Origin: Diphasiastrum complanatum
Taxonomy: Eukaryota > Streptophyta > Lycopodiopsida > Lycopodiales > Lycopodiaceae
Direction: 5' to 3'
DNA: 64,000 nucleotides
Assembly (NCBI GenBank): GCA_029204225.1
Contig: CM055102.1
Coordinates: forward strand, 37,506,585-37,570,584
The translations under genes and the position numbers were made by a program. The notes under the pieces were generated by a model. That model did no database searches, had not been told where the DNA came from, and was given only the letters and a program-made list of their open reading frames with translations. Of this stretch, positions 1 to 10,980 are shown piece by piece (position 1 is the first letter of the stretch; every line of letters starts with the position of its first letter).

Positions 1-1007
1 ATTAATCACATAATATAGGCTCCCAAAAATTTTATCATTTCTTTAACGATTAAATTGGTACCTGCCCGTTCCTCCTGCTACACTGCAAGCTAACTCACGT
101 TTCAGACTTAGATAGCCTCTGAACTCCAAAGCAATATTTTTCATGATAAATTATATTAAAAATGACAACAAACAAATTTGCCACATGAAAAAAACAAAAA
201 TGTTAGACTCGTTTCTGAACTCAACCTACAAACAACATACTTGATGAAGCCTTCCTCTTCTCTCATCCCAACTCTCTAATGTTAAGAAGTTGCACTTCCC
301 CTGGTAAGAGGTCCTACATAGTGCATACAATGTGTTTTGAATTGTTAGTAACTTATTAAGTTTCAACTTGTAAGCATATTTGTCATCAATATAATGTTCT
401 AGTGACCATTGAACTGGCCTACCGTTGTCATGGCCTCTTGGTATAGGAAGGCATAGATGTCTTCTTCCTCCTCATCCCAAGAAGGTCAGGGACCTTCGTC
501 ACATCAATATCATCAAGTTTCACCTATTTCAATGATCAACTACTGAATGTGCAAACTTGAAACTTGAAAATTGAATCTTTAAATTTGAAACTTACGTACC
601 AATTTACGATTCAGTAGTTTACCTGTAAGACCTCTCGTACACCTCTCATCTTGTCCCCAGTAGGCACAGATTGTAGTGGAAAAAAACAAGGTGTTGTAAT
701 TGTGTAGTGGAGAGCCTAATCCTCTTTTTCATGTGGATAAGAGAAAAGACATTCCAGTTCCTCTCACAAGCTGTTGAAGTGCAATCTTCTGAGAGGACGT
801 GCAATGCAAACTCACACAACATGGGCGTACATCCCTCGTACCCCACCAAGAGATTGGCTTCAACATGCCAGCTCTCTGTTGTGAGCAACCACCCTCCCAA
901 AAGTGAGACCAAAATTAACACATATGGAAATCTCATCTTCTAATGCCTATTGCGTATCAACATCTGGATAGACCCTCTGAATGTAATCATACCAACCGCC
1001 CTCTAGC
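1..1007. other. Unassigned AT-rich sequence
   Basis: I recognise no gene or repeat boundary here. Short ORFs on both strands lack known motifs. The stretch may belong to the internal or LTR part of the copia remnant whose pol end lies at 1520-1611, but its left boundary cannot be seen. Confidence 0.4.
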
Positions 1008-1512
1008 TCAACATCTGATTGCCAGTCCACCCTCCTTTAGATGTGGGAAACAAGCGGAACCACTGCCATCTACTTTGTCACTTTTCTTGTGAGTGGTTGT
1101 TGTCGTTGTCAAATCTGATTGCACAGTGCATGTAATGAGCGTGAGGAGGCCGCGACGTCGGCCTTCGCTAAAATTAATGTTGATGAAAATGCGAAAAACG
1201 TGACACTCTGACAAATGCCTTAAAAATTGATTTACAGGGTACCGTCGCTTTTCTGTAAGGGCACCTTTAGCATTTGTAGGACACCTTTGGCATTTTCGCC
1301 TGTCATAAATCACATGTAAAAACACAGTGTCATCTTTTTTGCCTTTTTCGCCTGTGGAAATCCCCGACTAAAAATGTAGATAGTCGTGTTTTTCGCCTGT
1401 CTTATTTTACATGTAAATATGCAGACTGTGCGACAACACAAGTAAAATACATCAGCATGAATGGAGGCAGATTAACATAGGATTTAGGAGAGTAAAGGAG
1501 ATAAATCCAACA
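1008..1512 (-). mobile_element. Ty1/copia 3' LTR, start side (partial, left edge unknown)
   Basis: On the minus strand a copia pol stop codon is followed by a short purine run (AGGGGGGA, 1513-1520) and then TGTTGG at 1512, the expected order of pol end, polypurine tract and 3' LTR start. The segment carries three spaced copies of a TTTTCGCCTGT-like motif (about 1290-1410), two of them followed by ACATGTAAA; these could be promoter-proximal repeats. The end of the LTR was not found, so the left coordinate is only a working limit. Confidence 0.45.
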
Positions 1513-1519
1513 TCCCCCC

Positions 1520-1611
1520 TTAATCTAGATTCGTGAATGCCTTGATCTTCAGACTAAGCAATGCACAAAACTTGTTGTGTGCATTAACACTTAATGCCTT
1601 TGTAAACATAT
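1520..1611 (-). pseudogene. Ty1/copia pol C-terminus (RNase H tail)
   Basis: The minus-strand reading starts with MFTKALS and ends AFTNLD-stop, about 30 codons. The pattern (D)MFTKAL....KF...... is the usual last segment of plant copia polyproteins after RNase H, from established knowledge of the family. The frame is open to the junction at 1611, where family A element A1 begins, so A1 interrupted this copia copy. The upstream pol is not found on the other side of A1, so it was lost in a later deletion. Confidence 0.6.
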
Positions 1612-2811
1612 TGTTGTAAAGCTACCTTAACAAGCTTTACTTCCGGCGCCACTGGCGCCAGCATTGTCCCCGGCGCCAGTAGCGCCCCTGCTGCTCCCGG
1701 TGCCACTGTGACCAGAATCCAGCCGGCGCCAAGTTCCTATGGCTGAAAATCTTTGATCGGTTCTAGCGAAGTCCAGAGAGCTCAGATCGATGTGCAATCA
1801 CCTCACACGATCTAGGCATGATTAAAGGAAGCCTGGAGATCAATAAAATCTAGAGAGAGAAAATGACTTTCTAGAGAGAGAAAAATGTGCTTTACCAGCC
1901 TGGGTAGAGTGCTTGCTATGAGAGGGGTGCCGAATCCCACCAATACTATAGGGGAGTGCGGGTTGCGTTTCAGGACGAGCTCCAACCAAGTCTCAGCCTA
2001 CCTTGCTGAAATGTTGTCCTGGCACTCGCCTTGGCATGCCAGCTCCCCGGAGACTAGGGTCGGTCACACACTTAAAATATAACCTTCTCAGGTTTATCAA
2101 TAAAGTGGGATTTTCCTCAAACTGACTCTGATTACCTTCTGGGTTTCAGTGTTCGGTAAAAGCGCCAATTGTAAGGCCGCTAAAATTTTTTTAAGTTGGC
2201 ACATAGCTGAGGGTCGTATCCCAGGACGCCAGTGGTATGCCGTCGGGACCATTCGGTCCGTGGTGCCAGCGGTATGTTGTCGGGACCATTTGGTCCAGGA
2301 ACTGGTTGTCTCCATATCTGTCACGGCTTGTGGTTCTGAGTGTTCCTTGCATGAACGTGAATGGGTTAAGCTCTTGGGGAACGGGCTCTAACTTGTCGGC
2401 TCAGTTGGATGGCTTGCCTGGGTGGAAGTTACCTGTTTATGGCTGTCCAGTATGGCGTGGCGCCAGGTTGGCTTCCAACGCTCGTGATGAAGCTTTCAGT
2501 TGGTTAAGTCTGATGTAAGTCAGACCGCTTGCTTGGAATGGATGTTACTCATTTGTAACGAAGCTTCGAGTTGGTTAAGTTTGATGTATGTCGGGCAGCT
2601 TGCTTGGAGGGAAGTCACCCACATCGGGACCCCCGATCTAGCATGGCGCCAAGTTGGATCTCAATGTTGGTTTTCGGAACTTCAAATTGGTTAAGTCTGA
2701 TCGTTGTTGGCGAGTTGGCTGCTTGTATGTCAAGTGGGTTTGGATGGCAAGAGTTGAAGGCTGGGAAGCTAAGTCGTGGTTCCCGGCTCCCTTTGGAATG
2801 CCTGCGCTACA
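1612..2811 (+). repeat. A1 5' LTR
   Basis: 1200 bp, bounded by TG...CA and followed by a tRNA-Met primer site. It carries the GGCGCC-rich cluster near 1645-1730. Short ORFs inside it recur in every family A LTR and are not genes. Confidence 0.85.
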
Positions 2812-5106
2812 TGTGGTATCAAAGCCGACTGGCCGGTCAGCTATGCGGATCTCATGGACATGGCCATTGTTTGGGGTTCATCAGGATAACTGTTGTGCAA
2901 GGTGCTGCCACAGTGTAAGCATGGGTGCGTCCACGGTCGGGGTGGTCGGCAGAACGGGGGACTTGATGAGTCAAAGTGTTGCCCTCGAGGTGTAAGCACA
3001 GTCAGTTCTCGCGGTTCAGGCCTGGCGCTGTCTGCACGTAGGACGGATGAGGCAAAGTGCTGCCTAGGTACGTGAAAGCACGGTCTGTACCTTGTGGGGT
3101 GCGAGGTGACATATTTGAACTGTACGGGTTAACCATTGATCCAGAGATGTTGTTCGAATTCGGGTGTAAAGCACGGGTGGTTAGCTGTCGGTGCGGGATA
3201 GCTGCCGATCGTTTAGCTATAAGGGCTATTGACCAAAAAGTGGTGGGGCGTGACTAAGGCAATGTGCTGCTTAATGGTGAAAGCACAGATAGTTGAGGGG
3301 TGTCCTATGTGGGCTGATTCTGTGATCGATTTGTATGGGCGCGGCCAGGCAAAGGTCTGTTGGCAGGACCATCTCAAAGGGGGACATTGTCTTTGTTACT
3401 TGTTAGTAAACCTGCCTGAGTGTCTTACTTGTATGTATTCGTGGTGAGTCTTAGTACTCGTGCTTTGCCTGGTTTGCATGATTGCTTGTGATACAAGGAG
3501 CTGATGGCTCGAGAAGGAACCTTTTCTTTTGAAGGCTGATACCATCAAACAAAGAGGACTACAGAATCTGTGGGGCGGATTTGCAGTTCAAGTACTCGCA
3601 CGTGAACAGCAACGAAACGACTCAATGTTTGCAAAGGATGGATGGTTAGCATGATTCTTGGGTTAGTTTCATTTGCGACAACGCCCACCAGACGCAAGCT
3701 CCTCAAAAGTTGGAAAGGGCAATTTCAGGGGAGATCTTCTATGGAGTAGTTGCTCTTCATTTTGGGACGGCCACCTTCGGAACTGAAACTCATTGAGCAT
3801 GGGTGATATCCAGTATCAGTTGGGTTTTTCCTCAAAGGGGAAAGACTAGGATCCTCTTCAGAGATTGGCAACAAGTTGGATCGAGCCATAATCCTAGCAG
3901 ATGGGAAGCAAAGTGTTGGAAAGGCTTTTTGTCCAAAGAACTCTACTGTAAGTCTGATCAACTGATTTTATAAGTGGAGGGGAACTATCACACACACCTC
4001 TCTCTTGGGGCAAATTTTGAATGAAAGTTGATCAAAATGGGGGCAAATTCAAGGTGACCTAGCCATACTCACAGGAGGAGACTGGCAAACTTTGGACCTA
4101 ATAAGTTGACAAGTTTTTGGTTGTGGAAAGGAAAGCTTGTTATAGGCTTTCTTTGGACTAGCAATGATGAGGAAACATATGAGTATGCTGGCTTGTGTTA
4201 CGTGTAAGGCAGCTGATCAATGAAGGAACTGTGAAAGTTGAGTCTTGCATGAGAGACTTGGTATTTCGAACGGACGCTAAGGGACAGTTCGTGTTGAGAT
4301 CGGACTAGTGCAAACTCTGGGTGCATGTGTCTGATTCAAAGAGAGCTACTTGAAGCCAAGCTCAATGTACACTTCTTGTTTTGACTGTGAGGCAACTGAC
4401 CAGTGATGGAATTGTGAAAGTCAAGTTTTGCGTGACGGACATGGTGCTTCAAACAAACGCGAAGAGATAGCTCGTATGCGAATCAAACTGGTGCGACCCC
4501 TTGGCTTTCCACGAGGTCAATGGTTACATTTGGGCTGATTCAAAGAGCTACTTCAAGCTAAGTGAGAGGTGCATTGCGGAGCACTCAATTTTTGCCTACC
4601 TTAAAGAGCCAAGAAGGAAATGTATCAAGATCAGGCTGGGACAAGGAGAGAAATCAAGGTGCAGAAGCAACAAGGCACGGAGTGGACCATAAAGTGGGCA
4701 ATAAAACAATAAATCCTTTGGCTCAGGGAGCCTTGATACTTGTGCGAAACTTATCAAATCTGGAGCTCAGGGAGCTCAACACAAAGTGCATCAAGGACAA
4801 ATCAGGAGCTCAAAGGAGTTCCAAAGTCGAAAGTCAGAAGCGACAGGGGTGAACATTTCAAAGAAAGGCCTCTGTCACCAGTTAATAAGGTTCTTGGGTT
4901 TTACGAAAGCGATATAAAATCTACGCTTTTCCTAGACAAAGAGATATTTTCAAGTTATGTAATTTTTCAGTACAAAGAGCTGAGCCTCTGACTTGTGGTG
5001 TGCCAGCTTCAATGTTAATAAAAAGTGGCCAGTAAATTGAGTACTGTGCCAAGTAGCGTAAATGTATATTTATTTTAATTGGGAGACACCTTTACTTTAA
5101 TCTGAC

Positions 5107-5126
5107 ATCTGACGAGGACATCAGAT
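5107..5126 (+). promoter_or_regulatory. Hairpin just upstream of the A1 polypurine tract
   Basis: ATCTGACG-AGGA-CATCAGAT forms an 8-bp stem with one mismatch and a 4-nt loop. The same hairpin sits at the same place in A2, A3, A4, B1 and the chromovirus remnant, which argues for function in the RNA. Confidence 0.55.
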
Positions 5127-5145
5127 TTTATAAAGGTGGGGTGGA

Positions 5146-5342
5146 TGTTGTAAAGCTACCTTAACAAGCTTTACTTCCGGTGCCACCGGCGCCAGTAGCG
5201 CCCCTGCTGCTCTCGGCGCCACTGTGACTAGAATCCAGCCGACGCCAAGTTCTTATGGCTGAAAATCTTTGATCGATTCTAGCGAAGTCCAGAAAGCTCA
5301 GATCGATGTGCAATCACCTCACACGATCTAGGCATGATTAAA
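5146..5342 (+). repeat. A1 3' LTR, truncated
   Basis: It begins with the same TGTTGTAAAG terminus after a purine-rich tract and matches the first ~197 bp of the 5' LTR (with a shorter GGCGCC cluster). It ends inside the shared GCATGATTAAA motif, directly against chromovirus coding sequence. Confidence 0.85.
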
Positions 5343-5343
5343 T

Positions 5344-5583
5344 GACCGTTTTTCAAAACAAACTCACCTTGTACCAACTAAAAGTTCAGTGACAGCTGAA
5401 GAAGTGGCGAGGTTATTTTTCAAATGTGTCTTCAAATACCATGAGGCTTCTTGGGAGTACGAAGACAAACTTAAGGAGGGAGCCCCTGAAGTACTTGGAG
5501 ATTATCTGCAGAAGAATCAACGCAATAGCCGTTTTCCCAGATCGGCACACAAAGCACTACTCGGCAGCATGCCTCCTGCATAA
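5344..5583 (+). pseudogene. Ty3/gypsy integrase core fused by deletion to a chromodomain tail
   Basis: The 79-codon frame opens with DRFSKQTHLVP and EEVARLFFKCVFKYH, which are integrase-core strands that normally precede the second catalytic Asp. It then passes directly to ASWEYEDKLKEGAPEVLGDYL, resembling the end of a retroelement chromodomain (Trp-Glu, then acidic/hydrophobic helix and Tyr). About 200 residues normally between these are missing, so an in-frame internal deletion joined them. A chromodomain places the element among chromoviruses. The frame is open from the junction at 5343 to a stop at 5581-5583. It cannot be an active integrase. Confidence 0.65.
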
Positions 5584-7008
5584 ACACTGATGGCCAATTC
5601 TGAAGTTCAAGGAACTTCCAGGTATCTTTCTTAAGTTTGTCAATAAATCACTTGCAGCTTTACACAAGTTTTACGTAAGTGAACTTTATCTACACTTTTC
5701 CTGTGCTACTGCCAATGTATCTTTTTAATTCAAAAGTTGTTAAGGCCGATGAATTGAGCCCGTGCCATATGTCCTAGGTCTAGTTTGGCCCTGATGAGGA
5801 CATCAGCTTTTTCAAACGAGGGAAGAATGTTGTAAAGCTGACTCAGGTGCACCTAGTGTGCCCTGTAAGACTCTAAGGGGTGACGCTCCCTAAGGTCCCA
5901 GAGCAAGTTAGAATGTCAAGGACTGAGCCTCCAACACGTGGTGAGCCAGTCAAGTAGTCACAAGTCATGAGCTAGCTCTGGAGCTCGAGTCATGGCCTAG
6001 CCAGGAAGCAAGTTAATTCTGCCATCGGGACGGCTCCCGGGACCCATGTCCGGGAGCCAGACTGATTCTGCCAGGCTTAATTAGCAAAATAAAAACTAAG
6101 TCCCAAAAAGCGTGCTATACCAGAAAGCACTATGTTTCAGAACAAAGGGAGTGCGCCGAATCACAACAGAACTATAGGGGGAGTCTGGCAGACAGAAACT
6201 TGGGCAGCTCAACCAACGCCAAGAATCCAGTGTAGCGCAGGCATCCCAAAGGGAGCCGGGAACCACGACTTAGCTTCCCAGCCTTCAACTCTTGCCATCC
6301 AAACCCACTTGACATACAAGCAGCCAACTCGCCAACAACGATCAGACTTAACCAACTTGAAGTTCCGAAAACCAACATTGAGATCCAACCTGGCGCCATG
6401 CCAGATCGGGGGTCCCGACGTGGGTGACTTCCCTCCAAGCAAGCCGCCCGACATACATCAAACTTAACCAACTCGAAGCTTCGTTACAAACGAGTAACAT
6501 CCATTCCAAGCAAGCGATCTGACTTACATCAGACTTAACCAACTGAAAGCTTCGTCACGAGCGCTGGAAGCCAACCTGGCGCCACGCCAGACTGGACAGC
6601 CATAAACAGGTAACATCCACCCAAGCAAGCCATCCAACTCAACCGACAGGTTAGAGCCCGTTCCCCGAGAGCTTAACCCATTCACGTTCATGCAAGGAAC
6701 ACTCAGAACCACAAGCCGCGACATATATGGAAACAACCAGTTCTTGGACCAAATGGTCCCGACAGCATACCGCTGGCGCCACGGACCGAATGGTCCCGAC
6801 GGCATACCGCTGGCGTCCCGGGATACGACCCTCAGCTATGTGCCAAGTTAAAAATTTTGAAAGCGGCCTTACAACTGGCGCTTTTACCGAACATTGAAAC
6901 CCAGAAGGTAATCAGAGTCAGTTGGAGGAAAATCCCACTTTATTGATAAATCTGAGAAGGTTACATTTCAAGTGTGTGACCGACCCTAGTCTCCGGGGCG
7001 CTAGCATG

Positions 7009-8253
7009 TGTTGTAAAGCTACCTTTACAAGCTTTACTTCCGGCGCCATTGGCGCCAGCTATGTCCCCGGCGCCAGCAGCGCCCCTGCTGCTCCCGGCGC
7101 CAACGGCGCCGGCGCCGCTCCCGGCGCCACTGTGACCAGAATCCAGCCGGCGCCAAGTTCCTATGGCTGAAAATCTTTGATCGGTTCTAGCGAAGTCCAG
7201 AGAGCTCAGATCGATGTGCAATCACCTCACACGATCTAGGCATGATTAAAGGAAGCCTGGGGATCAATAAAATCTAGAGAGAGAAAATGACTTTCTAGAA
7301 AGAGAAAATCCTAGAGAGAGAAAAACGTGCTTTACCAGCTTGGGTAGAGTGCTTGGTATGAGGGGGGGTGCCGAATCACACCAATACTATAGGGGAGTGC
7401 GGGTTGCGACTCAGGGCGAGCTCCAACCAAGTCTCAGCCTCCCTTGCTGGAATGTTGTCATGGCTCTCGCCTTGGCATGCTAGCGCCCCGGAGACTAGGG
7501 TCGGTCACACACTTGAAATGTAACCTTCTCAGATTTATCAATAAAGTGGGATTTTCCTCAAACTGACTCTGATTACCTTCTGGGTTTCAGTGTTCGGTAA
7601 AAGCGCCAGTTGTAAGGCCGCTTTCAAAATTTTTAATTTGGCACATAGCTGAGGGTCGTATCCCGGGACGCCAGCGGTATGCCGTCGGGACCATTCGGTC
7701 TGTGGCGCCAGCGGTATGCTGTCGGGACCATTTGGTCCAAGAACTGGTTGTTTCCATATCTGTCGCGGCTTGTGGTTCTGAGTGTTCCTTGCATGAACGT
7801 GAATGGGTTAAGCTCTTGGGGAACGGGCTCTAACCTGTCGGCTGAGTTGGATGGCTTGCTTTGGTGGATGTTACCTGTTTATGGCTGTCCAGTCTGGCGT
7901 GGCGCCAGGTTGGCTTCCAGCGCTCGTGACGAAGCTTTCAGTTGGTTAAGTCTGATGTAAGTCAGACCGCTTGTTTGGAATGGATGTTACTCGTTTGTAA
8001 CGAAGCTTCGAGTTGGTTAAGTTTGATGTATGTCGGGCGGCTTGCTTGGAGGGAAGTCACCCACGTCGGGACCCCCGATCGGGCATGGCGCCAGGTTGGA
8101 TCTCAATGTTGGTTTTCGGAACTTCAAGTTGGTTAAGTCTGATCGTTGTTGGCGAGTTGGCTGCTTGTATGTCAAGTGGGTTTGGATGGCAAGAGTTGAA
8201 GGCTGGGAAGCTAAGTCGTGGTTCCCGGCTCCCTTTGGGATGCCTGCGCTACA
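7009..8253 (+). repeat. A2 5' LTR
   Basis: 1245 bp, TGTTGTAAAG...GCGCTACA. It has a dense run of GGCGCC hexamers around 7040-7155. It is followed after two bases by the primer-binding site. Confidence 0.93.
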
Positions 8254-8255
8254 TG

Positions 8256-8268
8256 TGGTATCAGAGCC
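8256..8268 (+). promoter_or_regulatory. A2 primer-binding site (initiator tRNA-Met)
   Basis: TGGTATCAGAGCC is complementary to the 3' end of plant initiator tRNA-Met and lies two bases after the LTR end. Confidence 0.88.
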
Positions 8269-8343
8269 GACTGGCCGGTCAGCTATGCGATTCTCACGGA
8301 AATGGCCACGGTTCGGGGTTCATCAAGACAACTGTTGTGCAAG

Positions 8344-9115
8344 GTGCTGCCCACAGTGTAAGCACGGGTGCGTCCACGGTCGGGGTGGTTGGCAGGACGG
8401 GGGCTTGATGAGTCAAAGTGCTGCCCTTGAGGTGTAAGCACGGTCAGTTTCCGCGGTTCGGGCCTGGCGCCGTCTGCACGTAGGACAGATGAGGCAATGT
8501 GCTGCCATTAGGATGGTGTAAGCACGGTCTGTGCCTTGTGGGGTGCGGGGTGACATATTCACGATGACCACCGTTCGTTTAGCTATAAGGGCTATCGACC
8601 AAATTTGGTGGGGGCGTTACTGAGGCAATGTGCTGCCTAACGGTGAAAGCACGGGTGCGTCCACGATTTGGGTGGTATGCTGCCGATCGTTTAGCTATAA
8701 GGGCTATCAACTAAATTTGGTGGGGGCGTTACTGAGGCAATGTGCTGCCTAACGGTGAAAGCACGGGTGCGTCCACGGGGGTGGTATATTCAAGGATAGC
8801 TGCCATTCGTTTAGCTATAAGGGCTATCGACCAAATTTTGTGGGGGCGTTACTGAGGCAATGTGCTGCCTAACGGTGAAAGCACGGGTGCGTCCACGATT
8901 GGGGGGTACGCTGCCGATCGTTTAGCTATAAGGGCTATCGACTAGATTTGGTGGGGGCGTTACTGAGGCAATGTGCTGCCTGACGGTGAAAGCACGGGTG
9001 CGTCCACGGGGGTGGTATATTCAAGGATAGCTGCCGATCGTTTAGCTATAAGGGCTATCGACCAAAAAGTGGTGGGGCGTGACTGAGGCAATGTGCTGCT
9101 TAATGGTGAAAGCAC
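8344..9115 (+). repeat. A2 leader array of eight GTGCT...AGCAC hairpins
   Basis: Inverted pairs lie at 8344-8365, 8418-8441, 8499-8525, 8630-8652, 8742-8764, 8862-8884, 8973-8995 and 9093-9115. The outer stem is GTGCT/AGCAC; many have an inner GCC/GGT pair. The last five sit in a tandem array with period alternating about 110 and 120 bp, which is expanded relative to A1, A3, A4 and B1. Position right after the primer site is where retroviral and retrotransposon RNAs usually hold dimerisation and packaging signals; that role is inference. Confidence 0.75.
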
Positions 9116-9329
9116 GGATGGTTGGAGGGGTGTCCTATGTGGGCTGATTCTGTGATCGATTTGTATGGGCGCGGCCAGGCAAAGGTCCGTTGGCAGGACC
9201 ATCTCAAAGGGGGACCTTGTCTTTGTTACTTGTTAGTAAACCTGCCTGAGTGTCTTACTTGTATGTATTCGTGGTGAGTCTTAGTACTCGTGCTTTTCCT
9301 GGTTTGCATGATTGCTTGTGATACAAGGA

Positions 9330-10850
9330 GCTGATGGCTCGAGAAGGAACCTTTTCTTTTGAAGGCTGATACCATCAAACAAAGAGGACTACAGAATCTG
9401 TGGGGCGGATTTGCAGTTCAAGTACTCACACGTGAACGACAACGAAACGACTCAATGTTTGCAAAGGATGGATGGCTAGCCTATTTCTTGGGTTAGTTTC
9501 ATTTGCGACAACGCCCACCAGACGCAAGCAGGAAGTCAAAAGTTGGAAAGGGCAATTTCAGGGGAGATCTTCTATGGAGCAGTTGGTCTTCATTTTGGGA
9601 CGGCCACCTTCGAAACTGAAACTCACTGAGCATGGGTGATATCCAGTATCAGTTGGGTTTTTCCTCAAAGGGGAAAAAGACTAGGATCCTCTTCAGAGAT
9701 TGGCAACAAGTTGGATCGAGCCATAATCCTAGCAGATGGGAAGCAAAGTGTTGGAAAGGCTTTTTGTCCAAAGAACTCTACTCTAAAGTCCGATCAGCTG
9801 ATTTATTAAGTGGAGGGGAACTATCACACACACCTCTCTCTTGGGGCAAATTTTGAATTAAAGTTGATCAAAATGGGGGCAAATTCAAGGTGACCTAGCC
9901 ATACTCACACGAGGAGACTGGCGAACTTTGGACCTAATAAGTTGACAAGTTTTTGTTGTGGAAAGGAAAGTTTGTTATAGGCTTTCTCTGGACCAGCAAT
10001 GATGAGGAAACATATGAGTACGCTGGCTTGTGTTACGTGTAAGGCAGCTGATCAATGAAGGAACTGAGAAAGTTGAGTCTTGCATGAGAGACTTGGTATT
10101 TCGAACGAACGCTAAGGGACAGTTCGCGTTGAGATCGGACTAGTGCAAACTCTGGGTGCATGTGTCTGATTCAAAGAGAGCTACTTGAAGCCAAGCTCGA
10201 TGTACACTTCTTGTTTTGACTGTGAGGCAACTGACCAGTGATGGAATTGTGAAAGTCAAGTTTTGCGCGACGGACATGGTGCTTGAAACAAACGCGAAGA
10301 GATAGTTCGGATGCGGATCAAACTGGTGCGACCCTTTGGCTTTCCACGAGGTCAATGGTTACATTTGGGCTAATTCAAAGAGCTACTTCAAGCTAAGTGA
10401 GAGGTGCATTGCGGAGTACTCAATCTTTGCCTACCTTAAAGAGCCAAGATGGAAAAGTATCAAGATCAGGCTGGGACAAAGAGAGAAATCAAGGTGCAGA
10501 AGCAACAAGGCACGAAGTGGACCATAAAGTGTGCAATCAAACGATAAATCCTTCGGCTCAGGGAGCCTTGATACTTGTGCGGAACTGAACAAATCTGGAG
10601 CTCAGGGAGCTCAACACAAAGTGCATCAAGGACAAATCAGGAGCTCAAAGGAGTTCCAAAGTCGAAAGTCAGAAGCGACAGGGGCGAACATTTCAAAGAA
10701 AGGCCTCTGTCACCAGTTAATAAGGTTCTCGGGTTTTACGAAAGCGATATCAAATCTACGCTTTTCCCAGACAAAGATATATTTTCAAGTTATGTAATTT
10801 TTCAGTACAAAGAGCTGAGCCTCCGACTTGTGGTGTGCCAGCTTCAATGT
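9330..10850 (+). pseudogene. Decayed coding-like sequence inside family A (origin unknown)
   Basis: Sense-strand reading gives protein-like stretches broken by stops and shifts in every copy: one near 9334 beginning MAREGTFSFEG, one at 9632-9856 (LGFSSKGKKTRILFRDWQQV), and one at 10336-10527 (FHEVNGYIWANSKSYFKLSE). The DNA around 10040-10400 contains two diverged repeats, each reading roughly VRQL...G.VKV..C..D then ...SDSK. No retroviral motif is visible. In A4 the last part is open for 172 codons only because of an indel. I do not recognise the family; it may be a captured host gene or a remnant of ancestral gag. Confidence 0.35.
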
Positions 10851-10941
10851 TAATAAAAAGTGGCCAGTAAATTGAGTACTGTGCCAAGTAGCTTAAATGT
10901 ATAGTTATTTTAATTGGGAGACACCTTTACTTTAATCTGAC

Positions 10942-10961
10942 ATCTGATGAGGACATCAGAT
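10942..10961 (+). promoter_or_regulatory. Hairpin before the A2 polypurine tract
   Basis: ATCTGATG-AGGA-CATCAGAT is a perfect 8-bp stem with a 4-nt loop, followed about 20 bp later by the 3' LTR. It is conserved in all relatives in the window. Confidence 0.6.
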
Positions 10962-10966
10962 TTTAT

Positions 10967-10980
10967 AAAGGTGGGGAGGA
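10967..10980 (+). promoter_or_regulatory. A2 polypurine tract
   Basis: AAAGGTGGGGAGGA abuts the 3' LTR start and would prime plus-strand DNA synthesis. Confidence 0.75.

Larger units (their letters stand above)
1612..5342 (+). mobile_element. Family A non-autonomous LTR retrotransposon, copy A1 (3' truncated)
   Basis: The 5' LTR is 1612-2811 (starts TGTTGTAAAG, ends GCGCTACA). The primer site TGGTATCAAAGCC (2814-2826) has one mismatch to the other family members. A hairpin leader follows (about 2896-3295), then a decayed internal region and a purine tract ending at 5145. The 3' LTR starts at 5146 and stops abruptly at 5342, where it joins chromovirus integrase sequence. No gag or pol motif is present. 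The LTR lacks a 27-bp GGCGCC block seen in other copies. The 5 bp before the element are CATAT; the matching duplication is lost with the truncated end. Confidence 0.85.

Noticed and set aside
1008-1325. 105-codon minus-strand ORF
   Set aside because: It lies in the presumed copia LTR, has no recognised domain and includes the LTR's repeated motifs.
2237-2918. Recurrent ORFs (93, 64 and about 115-141 codons) in family A LTRs
   Set aside because: They recur only because the LTR recurs, on both strands and in overlapping frames, and contain no start context or domain. They are by-products of GC-rich LTR sequence.
8500-9115. Possible CRISPR array
   Set aside because: Units of 110-120 bp with internal palindromes and no unique spacers, inside a retroelement leader in plant DNA.
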